Below, piece by piece: positions 9,217 through 17,527 of a DNA stretch of 20,046 nt. The DNA is from Cyclostephanos tholiformis (taxonomy: Eukaryota; Bacillariophyta; Thalassiosirophyceae; Thalassiosirales; Thalassiosiraceae), in assembly GCA_036939975.1 (NCBI GenBank), contig JALLPB010000261.1:1-20046 (forward strand). The letters run 5' to 3'. Made by a program: the position numbers and the translations under genes. Under the pieces are notes generated by a model. That model saw only the letters and a list, made by a program, of their open reading frames with translations, was not told the origin of the DNA and made no database searches. Numbering within the stretch: the first letter of the stretch is position 1; the number at the start of each line of letters is the position of its first letter.

Positions 9217-10119
9217 ATGAAATCCACGACCATGTCGATGCTACTACGTGGGTACAGCGAGTCGAAGCTCAAGTCCCAGCTGAAAATGGCCATGATTCGC
9301 CTGTCGATGGGCGCGAATAGGAAGTCGGCCATGTCGCGACAGGCGAGGTTCGACATCGTCAAGATGCTGGAGGAGGTCCCGTCGAACGAGGAGAGTGCGC
9401 TCATCGGGGCCGAGGCACTGATACGGGACGAGGACGCCATCGAGGCATACGAGATTCTGGTGCTCCACTGCGAATTGTTATCCGAGCGCGTGCGTCTACT
9501 ATCGAACGGCGGCGCGACCTGTCCAAGCGATCTCGTCGAGTCGGTATCGACGTTGATATGGGCATCGAACGCGTTGGACGTGTCGGAACTCGTCGAGGTA
9601 CGGAAGCAATTCCGATGCAGGTACGGGAGGGAATTCGTGGAGGACGCGATGCGGAACGGGGCGGGGGGGAGGGCGAGGGTCGTGAACGAGCGCGTGGCAT
9701 CGAAATTGTCGTGCGTGCCTCCATCGTCGGAACGGGTGCGATCGACCCTGGTGGCGATCGCGAACGAGCGCGGGTTGACGTGGAGGCCGAGGAAGACGGC
9801 GGCGGCGGGGGCGGCGGCGATGCCGCCGAAGTCGGGAGAGATGATGCACGGACCGACGAAGGCCGACGTCGCGGGGGGGAGGGGCGGGGATGAGGACGTC
9901 TTCGTCGCGTACGCGCCACTCGCGCCCTCGGTCGGGACCACGACAACGCGCGCAACGATCGGGAGGGAACAGCGTCGTCCCGTATTAAAGGTCGACGACG
10001 ACATCGAGGAGGAGGGGGATATATTCTTCGTGGCGCGGCGGTATATGCCCCACGCGGCGGTAAAGAAATCTCGTACCCCCCCATCGGCAGGCGAGGGCGG
10101 CGGCGACCTCCACGACGGG

Positions 10120-10155
<36 letters not shown>

Positions 10156-10533
10156 ATCGATGATCGGGGGGGGGGACGTGCGAATCGAGGACGGCGCCAT
10201 GTTGGCACGCAAGACGATGTTCCTCCCTCGTTGCATTCCATCCAACGATCTTCGCTACTCGCCAATGATGTGCCATCGCCGACATCGGAGGAAGCGGCAG
10301 CGGGCCTATCGAGGCTACGGTTGGACGAGACGGTCGAGCCAGCGCGGAGGGGGGTGGAGGAGGAAGAGAACCTCTGCATCGTGTGCGAAGACTCGAAGAA
10401 ACAGGTCATACTCTTGCCGTGCAAGCACATGTGCTTATGCAAGAATTGCGCCTCGGAGCATATCCCCGATACGTTGACCGAGTGCCCCATGTGTCGAGCG
10501 AAGATAGAAGATTCCATGGAGGTATACTGGTGA
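9217..10533 (+). CDS. IST1-domain protein with a C-terminal RING finger (putative ESCRT-III-associated E3 ubiquitin ligase)
   Basis: A 438-aa intronless ORF. ATG 9217 is the first ATG after an in-frame TAA at 9202 and has A at -3. Residues ~17-188 match the IST1 (Vps4-regulating, ESCRT-III-like) helical domain: LKMAMIRLSMGANRK (22-36), IRDEDAIEAYEILVLHCELL (69-88), CPSDLVESVSTLIWAS (102-117), VRKQFRCRYGREFVEDA (128-144), then VNERVASKLSC and GLTW. Residues ~190-380 are a disordered linker with an Asp run (302-313). Residues 387-426 form a C3HC4 RING: C387, C390, C402, H404, C408, C411, C423, C426, in the HxxxC arrangement seen in IAP-type RINGs, ending in EVYW. Known IST1 proteins bind CHMP1 and Vps4 on endosomal membranes; known RINGs recruit E2 enzymes. 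A joint role in membrane remodelling with ubiquitin transfer is inference. The gene is much more GC-rich than all surrounding DNA. Confidence 0.9.
10123..10155 (+). repeat. (GATGAC)n microsatellite encoding an Asp run
   Basis: A pure GATGAC repeat within the IST1-RING coding sequence extends a preceding GAC codon to twelve consecutive Asp residues (302-313), followed by IDD. It lies in the disordered linker. As a hexanucleotide repeat it can change length without shifting frame. Confidence 0.85.
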
Positions 10534-10863
10534 ACATGAATAATAACGCATAAGTTTAGTTAGTGTTAAGAATTCTTTTCTCTAATTCTCTCAGACGAAC
10601 TGTGCAATGTGAATGCGACAAGTATGCCTGATGGCACAGGCACACAATTTGAAACCAATAACACTGCGAATAACGACAAAAATATTTTTTTACTAGGACC
10701 ATGATAAAGCGGTGGCTCGCTTAGGTAGAATTGAGTAGGCCTTTTGCTTCCTGCCAATGTATGTCATGCCCATCCTCAGAGCCCTCCCCTTCTCCCTTTG
10801 CATTTCCTTCTTGTGCAATTCGGCACAAAAAACGGCCTAAAAATTGAATTCAATCCAAATTAG
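10534..10863. other. 3' flank of the IST1-RING gene
   Basis: AT-rich sequence with no convincing gene. AATAATAACGCATAAG directly follows the stop and could contribute to 3' end formation. A 63-codon minus-strand ORF at 10566-10757 has no recognisable features. Confidence 0.4.
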
Positions 10864-11050
10864 TACTATACAAAATATTACAATAATTCTTTCTTGATAA
10901 AAAAGACACATATTGCATAATATTATTATATCCGCAGAAAGAACATAACAAGACACATCAACCGGTATGGGTTACCTAAGCAATTTGAAATTTTTAAGAC
11001 TAATAGGTCCTACAACAGGGTCAGAGTTTATATCTGATATAAAAAAATTA
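10864..11050. repeat. Dispersed repeat, copy A (uninterrupted)
   Basis: It shares about 85% identity by eye with 11814-12000 in direct orientation. Shared blocks include AAAAAGACACA, ATTGCATAATATTATTATAT, GCAGAAAG, GGGTTACCTAAG and ATAGGTCCTACAACAGG. Its left end GTACTATACAAAATAT also matches the join obtained when the insertion at 11580-11811 is removed from copy B. I see no coding capacity. Confidence 0.8.
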
Positions 11051-11565
11051 AATGTCTGTCATCGTATGTTGTGTGTCATGTGTCGTGTGTGTGTAAATGA
11101 AATTCCTATGTAATTTGTACATGTGCGGATTCCTACATGTCATCTCATAGATACATTCCTACAACATATTTGTCATCTTTGTTGTCCTTGCTTAACATGG
11201 CACTAATTATGAAAAACAAAAATCAGAAAGCCACACAGTGTAAAAAGTCTAAGATAGTCAAAATAGTTTTGTATTGTTGCCACGTTAAATTCTTGTTCGA
11301 AAAACAAAACACAACTCACAAAGATACGCACAACCATGACAACACCATGACGAAGTGTGGAAAACTCATCAAAGCAAATGCAGTGGGTGTGATTGGAGTC
11401 CTGGGTATTGTGTCAATCATCTTGTAGATAGGAAGACAGATGTCTTGTCAAATGGTTACCTTCTCGTAGAAATACATACCAAACTGAGATTGCTCACCTG
11501 CACTACATACTCCTTCCTCACAATTTTTTAATTGTCATGTGAAACTAGTGCCACGTAAAAGATGG
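11051..11565. other. Spacer between repeat copies; one short ORF of doubtful status
   Basis: AT-rich. A 96-codon plus-strand ORF (11137-11427) is Lys/Asn/Thr-rich with a hydrophobic C-terminal segment (NAVGVIGVLGIVSIIL). It matches no family I know and has the composition expected of chance ORFs in this DNA, so I do not call it as a gene. Confidence 0.3.
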
Positions 11566-12000
11566 TACCTTATACAATACTACTGCTCTTATATCAATTG
11601 ACCTCAGAAAGGTAACTTAGGGTAAGTTAAGGGTTAGGAAAATCCTAGGAATTAGTACATGGCTACAAGTCTATGCTATTCTAAAATTGCTCCCAAAAAC
11701 TCGCCTGGAATGGGATTTGGGGAATCACTACAAGGCTTGCTATGCTAGGTAATTCCTAGCCCTTAGCTAACCCTCAGATAGCTAAGGGGTCAATTGATAA
11801 AAGAGTGGTAGTATGTAAATTCAAATAACTCTTTCTTGATGAAAAAGACACACATTGCATAATATTATTATATCTGCAGAAAGAGCATAACAAGATGCAT
11901 CATCTAGTATAGGGTTACCTAAGTAAATTTAAATTGTTATGACTATTTAATAGGTCCTACAACAGGATCAAAGTTTGTATTGAGTTACAAAAAATGGTCA
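11566..12000. repeat. Dispersed repeat, copy B (split by a MITE-like insertion)
   Basis: The left fragment (about 11566-11579, GTACCTTATACAATA) and right fragment (11814-12000) together match copy A at 10864-11050 in the same orientation. The 232-bp element at 11580-11811 and one TA account for the interruption. Confidence 0.75.
11580..11811. mobile_element. MITE-like element, 232 bp, TA target duplications
   Basis: The ends are 24-bp terminal inverted repeats matching at 21 of 24 positions. The left end reads CTACTGCTCTT then ATATCAATTGACC, and the right end complements to CTACCACTCTT then TTATCAATTGACC. The inverted similarity continues inward for tens of bases (AGGGTTAG, CTAGGAATTA). TA flanks both ends (11578-11579 and 11812-11813), as expected for Tc1/mariner/pogo-type target duplication. 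There is no coding capacity, so movement would need a transposase from elsewhere. The neighbouring repeat copy A supplies an unoccupied version of the site. Confidence 0.8.
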
Positions 12001-12993
12001 ACAATAAAAGTGTTGACTACCCCCCACTCAATCCATTCTCTGATTGGACCCTAAACATGAGCCCATCATGGCACAGATACCACAGCCTTAATTCCAGGAT
12101 GAATGCAGAATAGGCTGTGATCCTCTTTCTGCTTCAGGGAGGGGGCAATGTAGGTTTGGAGTTGATTTTTTGGAGCTCAAAAGTTTCCACAAAATTGCAT
12201 CTGCCTTGGCCCTTCCTTTGTTGTCCCACCCTAAACTTGTCACTTTCTGTTGTCGCCCCCTCCCCTAACTGTCACCAACAGTTTATGCTTGCCATCAGCC
12301 TGACTTCTGCTGGCCGCCAACCATGATCCTGTTATTATCGTCAATTCATCCTTCATCCTCATCCCTTCCATTGCCACAACATTATCATATTTGATCAAAT
12401 CGCCATTGCAATCATTATTGCTTTCATCATTGTTGACACCATTGCCATTAAAATACTTTCCTTGGGCATTGCTGCCATCATTGCTACCATTGTTTCTTTT
12501 GTCAAGGCCCTTGTTGACCTTGTCTACAACAATCATTGTCATAAAAAAACCTGCCATGTAGCCATTTTTATCCTCCTCAATGGCCAATTAGAAGAATTGG
12601 ACAAGCCAAGCCAAGCGGTGTTGCCCATGATGTGTGGATGGAGTGACAAACAGGGATTGGAAGCTTGAACACAATGACATCACAGTCCATGATGTCATCA
12701 TGTCAGAACTATCATGGTTTGTGGTTGTGGTGGATGGTTTTTGTTGTACGATAGTTAATTAATTCCTACATTAACTGCTTTCTGGTCTTCATCAAACAGT
12801 CCTAAACCAACTTTTTTGACATTGATGATGATTGTTGATAGGCCAAAATGAGTTTATTATGGGAGCAAATTGACCCCCTAAATGTGTCTGCTAATGCGGC
12901 CATTACAGGGTTTATTTTACACACCATGTGCAACACTGCTATTGCCTACTTTTTGGCAATTACCAACAACAACAAAATGGCAGTGGCATGAAC
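12001..12993. other. Gene-poor stretch; weak triplet satellite and a short hydrophobic ORF
   Basis: Positions about 12395-12545 are an imperfect ATT/GCC/ATC triplet texture like that at the window start. ATGACATC (12674-12681) and GATGTCAT (12691-12698) form a hairpin. A 47-codon ORF at 12848-12991 has a hydrophobic middle (AAITGFILHTMCNTAIAYFL) and ends just before a strong splice donor. It may be a fragment of a degraded spliced gene, but I recognise nothing in it. Confidence 0.35.
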
Positions 12994-13103
12994 GTAAGTT
13001 GAATTTAATACATTTTCTTTAATTCAATATGGGCTCCTTAGTAACCAATATCCTTTTCTTCATCTTACTGACAGTCATTTTCTTTGTTTCTTTTTTTTTG
13101 CAG
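12994..13103 (+). other. Intron-like segment (110 nt) without an identifiable gene
   Basis: Strong signals occur in order: donor AAC|GTAAGT, a branch-like CTTACTGAC, a long pyrimidine tract with nine consecutive T, and acceptor TTGCAG|GG. Size and signals match the short introns seen in the transposase remnants. The reading frame before it ends with TGA two bases upstream, so it would be a UTR intron or part of a decayed gene. Confidence 0.4.
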
Positions 13104-13112
13104 GGAATTTAA

Positions 13113-13146
13113 GGGCAAATTTGCCCCTCTTTAAAACAGGGGCAAA
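13113..13146. repeat. Palindrome and overlapping hairpin
   Basis: GGGCAAATTTGCCC (13113-13126) is a perfect 14-bp palindrome. Overlapping it, TTTGCCCCT (13120-13128) and AGGGGCAAA (13138-13146) form a 9-bp stem with a 9-nt loop. It abuts the outer end of the inverted repeat that starts at 13148. Confidence 0.8.
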
Positions 13147-13147
13147 T

Positions 13148-13645
13148 AGGGGTTGACTAAATAGCCTCCATCTGAGAATGTATGGATAAAATTTAGCAAT
13201 TTTTTCCATGTGTATCATTTTTTGAGACACCAACCTCCATATTAATTCTACAAAATCCTGCTCACCTGGGCATAAGGGGGAATTGATTTGTTGCATTTGT
13301 AAAATTTCTCTAAGTATAAACCTGCAAATTCTCATTTCAAATGTGTATTCTTTCTCATTTCTTGCTAAAAATTTTTAGCTGATCTGATTTGTTATATATT
13401 AGTTGTGTTGCAACTGTTGCACTAAAACTGTATGAATTATGTCTGGGGCGACTCTTTTATTTTGCAAGCTGGTATCACTCAAATTGGATTACTACAATGT
13501 GAATTTTTTGTTTAACATTTTGTACCAAAACAAATTGTTTTATTTCGATAACCATTTTGTACAAATTGACTTTGTACAAATTGAGTGTGCGTAATCACTG
13601 AGAACATCCTTCAACCTAAGACTGGGTTGCTTTTTTTGCAATGTA
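13148..13645 (-). repeat. Long inverted repeat, left arm (~500 bp)
   Basis: Its reverse complement aligns along its whole length with 15352-15847 at roughly 85% identity. Shared blocks include AAAGCAACCCAGTCTTAGG, CAAAATAAAAGAGTC, AGAATTAATATGGAGG and TTGGTGTCTCAAAAAATGAT. The outer end reads AGGGGTTGACT on the plus strand. A chance 86-codon minus-strand ORF runs inside it and is not conserved as an open frame in the partner arm. Confidence 0.9.
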
Positions 13646-14537
13646 CCTGTCCTTCTCATACCTGAGTCCCAAAACATGCAGATTACATCATCAACACCTG
13701 GATGGAAATAGTCCAGCTAAGCTTTGTTTTCAAACAGAATAGTCCTTAGTATACCAATCCCAGAAAAATATGATACACAATATTGATTATATTGCAGAGT
13801 TTGGAGACCCGTTACATAATCCAGAGGTAGCAAAAATTTGGGCTAATTTGAAAGAGATAATTCAGGAGAAGCGAATTCAAGCCCAAAACTAAATTGTTAA
13901 TTCGTCATTGAAACCATCAAGGTTTGGAATGTGTATGTCAGGTTGTCATAGGCCATGGCATATTGGCGGTAAAGTATCTTGCTAAATGTTGCAATTCACT
14001 AGAATAGCCAATCGCTGATGTATGCAGGTGACAGACAGTTCCCCTGGATCTCAAAAGCTGCTAGGCCACAGGATCCAAAGGTAATAAATGATGATGCATA
14101 TCACTTAATACCAGAAATTCTTACGTGGAATGATTTGGCATGATAGCCTTACGAAAGATCAGGATATCTTTTACGAATCAGTGCAAACGTATGAGTTTGT
14201 ACGATAGGGAATCATTTAAAAAATCAATTCCTCCCCAAATCATGTGTGTAGACTCTCATGTGAAATTTGGATCTTTAGTCAGGTTTGAGATGTGACCACT
14301 CGTGGTCACACCAATACCACAATTAAGTATTTACACATACGAGAGCATGTAGAATCCTACAAGAGCACACGCCCCTCATCTATGGTTAGGACCTCATTTT
14401 AGATCAGTTAAAATAGTTCATAATTTTCATTTCAAGAATTCTTTATGTCCATACTTCCTCTTTACAGCAGAAGCCCTAGTATATCTTACACCATCCCAAG
14501 CTATGAAAACGCTTAGGACACAACAAGTCTAACACTC
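13646..14537. other. Interior of the inverted-repeat structure, no gene seen
   Basis: AT-rich and without coding signal in any frame. The only sharp structure is TGTGACCAC (14291-14299) facing GTGGTCACA (14302-14310) across two bases. Confidence 0.45.
14291..14310. repeat. Near-perfect palindrome, 9-bp arms
   Basis: TGTGACCAC-TC-GTGGTCACA is perfectly self-complementary apart from the 2-nt centre. It could be a protein-binding site or a cruciform-prone relic. Nothing nearby indicates a function. Confidence 0.75.
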
Positions 14538-14680
14538 CAAAAGAAGCAACCCAGTAAGAGGTTGAAAGGTGTTTCTGGATAATTAAATTAGACACATTGC
14601 AACTCAATTTGTTCAAATCTAATTTGTATAATAACCATTTCCAAAATACTGTAATTTCTTTTGGTGCAGATTACAAAGGT
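14538..14680 (+). repeat. Third, diverged partial copy of the long repeat
   Basis: It starts with AAAAGAAGCAACCCAGTAAGAGGTTG, matching the inner ends of the two arms (AAAAAAGCAACCCAGTCTTAGGTTG) with several differences. Weaker similarity follows through CAATTTGT...AATTTGTA and AACCATTT to TTTTGGTGCA. It has the same orientation as the right arm and is shorter, as if internally deleted. Confidence 0.55.
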
Positions 14681-14714
14681 ATCCTGGATAAATCAATTTG
14701 ATGCTTTAGTACAA

Positions 14715-15354
14715 GTTAGGCCCATATTTTCAACAATTTTTTAGGTAGGATTGAGGTAGGGTTGAGGTAGGATTGGGAGGTAGGATGACCCTAAAACTCC
14801 GTAAATGACCTCAATCCTACACGTACTCTCCAATTATAACAAGAATACCCCTCGAATATCAAGAAAATCTCCCTTTATTATTGGTATGATTCAAAAGGTA
14901 GAATTGAATGTACGATTGACCCCCCCCCATTCCAATTCTTCATCACCCTCCCTCCCCTCTTCTCTGGCTGCCCTCCCATCCTCATTTGCTGTGCCTTGTT
15001 GAATGCTGCTGCTGCTGCTGCTGCAGCTGATGCAGCTACTTCCGATGCTGCAACTTTTCTTCCTTTGATTGTGGTGTGGCCCTTCCGCCAACCATTGCTG
15101 GTGCCACAGTTTCTGTCATCACCATTGTATTGTGTAGATGGAGTGGGGAGGGGGTACGATTTAGAGCAGGCTGGTTGAGGGCTAGTAATACCTGGGTGCT
15201 GTTTTTGACATCTTAACCTCTTATGGTGAAAAAATATAATCTCAACAAGAGTGGGTTTTGTTAGGATTGGGGTAGGATTAGTGGACAGGAACCCTACCTG
15301 GCAATCCTACACCAAATCCTACCTCACAAAAGCTGTTGACAGTATGGACCTTAC
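14715..15354. mobile_element. Inverted-repeat element of ~640 bp (MITE-like) nested in the larger structure
   Basis: The left end (GTTAGGCCCATATTTTCAAC, then AGGTAGGATTGAG) pairs with the reverse complement of the right end (GTAAGGTCCATACTGTCAAC, then AGGTAGGATTTGG) at roughly three quarters of about 50 positions. The left arm also repeats the GTAGGATTGAG unit about four times in tandem (14743-14785), and further GTAGGATT units occur near 15260-15275. The interior contains a C-run, a pyrimidine-rich tract and a CTG microsatellite. No target duplication was identified. Confidence 0.6.
15005..15024. repeat. CTG/GCT trinucleotide microsatellite
   Basis: About seven uninterrupted GCT/CTG units are followed by imperfect GCAGCTGATGCAGCTA. 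They lie inside the 640-bp inverted-repeat element and are read as an Ala run in one frame and Ser in another. There is no sign that either is a gene. Confidence 0.8.
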
Positions 15355-15847
15355 ATTGTAAAAAAGCAACCCAGTCTTAGGTTGTAGGATGTTCTCAGTG
15401 ATTTTGCACACTCCATTTGTACAAAGTTGATTCGTACAAAAATGGTTCTCAAATTAGAACAATTTGTTATAGTACAAAATGATAAATAAAAAATTCACAT
15501 TGTAGTGATCCAATTTGAGATATCGGCTTGCAAAATAAAAGAGTCACATCAGACTTAACTCAGACAGTTTTGGTGCAACAGTTGAAATGCAACAAATATA
15601 TAACAAATCGGACTGGCTCAATTTTTTTAGTGAGAAATGAAAGAATACAAATTGAGATAAGAATTTGTAGGTTTAGACTTAGAGAAATTGTACAAATGCA
15701 ACAAATTGATTCCCCCTTATGTCCAGGTTAGTGGGAATTTATAGAATTAATATGGAGGTTGGTGTCTCAAAAAATGATACACATGTAAGAAAATTGGCCC
15801 AAATTGTATATCTACATTCTCAGATGGAGGCTATTCAGTCAACCCCT
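15352..15847 (+). repeat. Long inverted repeat, right arm (~500 bp)
   Basis: This is the partner of 13148-13645 in opposite orientation. It begins TACATTGTAAAAAAGCAACCC and ends GTCAACCCCT. Small indels distinguish the arms, and open frames in one are not kept in the other, so the similarity is nucleotide-level and not protein-driven. Confidence 0.9.
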
Positions 15848-16479
15848 TTTTCCATCTTAGCTTCCAGGTGGAACACAGCATGGTATTGAGTTGTATTGTA
15901 GATTACTTGCTACAGGGAAATTTTCCATCGGCATGCATTTTTTGCCCCGAGTGCCCTCCGCACCAACACACACAACCAAAAAAACTACAAAAAAGGCACT
16001 TTTGCAGTACCATGCTCATCCCATTCTTATGCCACCGCTGAATCTATCTCCATCACCATCAGGAGTTTGGGAGTATGCCCACAAAACTTCCAGGCAACCT
16101 TGCCCATGTCCATGTCAACAATTCCTCTGCCAACACAATTCCTGCAATATTGATTATTTTTAATGATATTTACATATTCTTACACCAGTTGTTCCTATTG
16201 CTTCTGTAATATATTCATCCATTGGAGGAAGGGTTGACCATGACACCGATGCTGGGCAATTTGGCCAGTGTTCAGATTCGAATTGTTTCTTTGTATGAGG
16301 AAACAATCAAACACTGCTCCATTTAAATTGATGGAGCAATAATCAATAGATAAGGTACATCATGCATCAATCAACCATATTTGGCTTATCAATATGTTGG
16401 CTTATCAAGGAACAACACATACTTAATAGCTGCAATCATGTCACAACAGCTGTGGTGAGGAGAAATTCACTAGAGGAAA
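15848..16479. other. Gene-free stretch with small direct and inverted repeats
   Basis: TGCTCCAT (16315-16322) and ATGGAGCA (16331-16338) form a hairpin, and TTGTTTC...GAAACAA forms another just upstream. TTGGCTTATCAA is repeated at 16381-16392 and 16397-16408. Short ORFs here carry no recognised motif. Confidence 0.4.
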
Positions 16480-17527
16480 GTGGACAGAGGGTTTGAGGAA
16501 TTACAGTTGATTATGTTTTCCAATGGTACCAGCAAGGCCACATCTACTCATGTTACTCAAACAAAGCCAGACAGCATATTTGAAGCAACTAATCATGACC
16601 AGAGAGTGCTGAAAGAGTTTTGGAGGAATGCATCAAAATATTTTGTGACAATCACCAGTCTTATAGTCAATCAATCTCTAAAAGGTTGCAACGTTTGAAG
16701 AGGTATATGGTGACCTATTAATGATATTAGCAAGCTCCTTGCTCCCATTGCTTCAGTAGTGTGTGTACGCAAGAGGACTGAAGATAAGAGAAAGTTTGAG
16801 ATGGTGGATGAAAGCAACACACATATGATCCTAGACTTGCAGCTTGTTTGTGACTAAGTAACAAATAACAAATGTGATACACAGAATGTGATGCCTCCCA
16901 AAAAGAAGTTGAGGACCACCACATCTCATTTACCATCTAAAGTGTCCCATTTCATAAACAATGACATCAAGTTACCACTACCTTTCAATGGTCATGAATA
17001 GAAAACCTGAAGTTGTGAATATCCTGCATTGTAAATTGGATTTGCTATGAAAAAATTCTCCAGTTGAAAATTTACCAATTTGTGTCCATTCACTTTCAAA
17101 TTGCAATGAATTGTTAACAAGCGCTAAATACAGACTGAACCAGTAGTGGACATCCCCATTAGCTACCATTGATGAAATAAAGTCAATTGCTGAGAGTATG
17201 GAATACCAGTCTGGTTGCACCATTTTGCAAAATTTTGTTTCCAAGACTCTGTCAGATTGGCAGATGATGAAGATCAATTATGCAAGATTTGCTTCATTAG
17301 ACAGTCCCAAGTTCTTCTCTATTATACAACTAAGAGATATTATTTAGCTATGATTGCAAATCAAAGAAATGTTTCAATTTCCCAAACATCATCATCAAGA
17401 CTACCACCAGATTTGCAGCTGAGAATTCCATTTGTGGATGTATTAGCAACCTTGTCCTCATAGGTTCAACCCATTTTTATCCTGAGCAAAATGAAGATTC
17501 CAATCTTAGGGCCAAGATAAAACCAAT
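16480..17527 (+). pseudogene. Possible N-terminal remnant of the second transposase-like gene
   Basis: Broken open stretches lie directly upstream, on the same strand, of the clearer remnant starting at 17528. Examples are a 72-codon frame at 16480-16698 (containing EFWRNASKYFVTITSLIVNQ), a segment near 16880-16930 with a basic PKKKLRTTT motif, and a run around 17150-17335 (SIAESMEYQSGCTILQNF) in another frame. I do not recognise these segments; they are assigned by position and coding-like texture only. Stops and frame changes rule out an intact gene. Confidence 0.3.

Larger units (their letters stand above)
13148..15847. mobile_element. Putative 2.7-kb non-autonomous element with ~500-bp terminal inverted repeats
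   Basis: The two arms (13148-13645 and 15352-15847) point outward and end in AGGGGTTGAC / GTCAACCCCT. The interior (about 1.7 kb) has no transposase ORF. It holds a third partial copy of the arm and a nested inverted-repeat element. Long arms are known in Mutator-like and foldback elements, but the flanks (GGGGCAAAT on the left, TTTTTCCAT on the right) show no clear target duplication. Class is therefore undecided, and two independent insertions in opposite orientation are an alternative. Confidence 0.55.

Noticed and set aside
9401..10285. Second long minus-strand ORF rich in Arg and Pro
   Set aside because: Another GC-bias shadow of the IST1-RING gene; the composition is a mirror of the sense codons.
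9201..10517. 438-codon ORF antisense to the IST1-RING gene
   Set aside because: It exists because GC-rich coding DNA lacks stops on the opposite strand. Its product is Ser/Arg low complexity without motifs, whereas the plus strand has two clear domains.
11137..11427. 96-codon ORF with a hydrophobic end
   Set aside because: It lies between repeat copies, is Lys/Asn/Thr-rich as expected of AT-rich chance ORFs, and I know no relative.
10864..12000. Copies A and B as long terminal repeats of one short retroelement
   Set aside because: There is no primer-binding site, polypurine tract or coding content between them, and copy B is interrupted by a separately bounded TA-flanked element.
13113..13146. 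Rho-independent-type terminator
   Set aside because: The stem is there, but the setting is eukaryotic, there is no following T-run and no gene ends here.
13075..13335. 86-codon minus-strand ORF shared with the opposite arm at 15528-15731
   Set aside because: The shared protein stretch only reflects nucleotide-level repeat identity. Indels and stops differ between arms and no codon-level conservation is visible.
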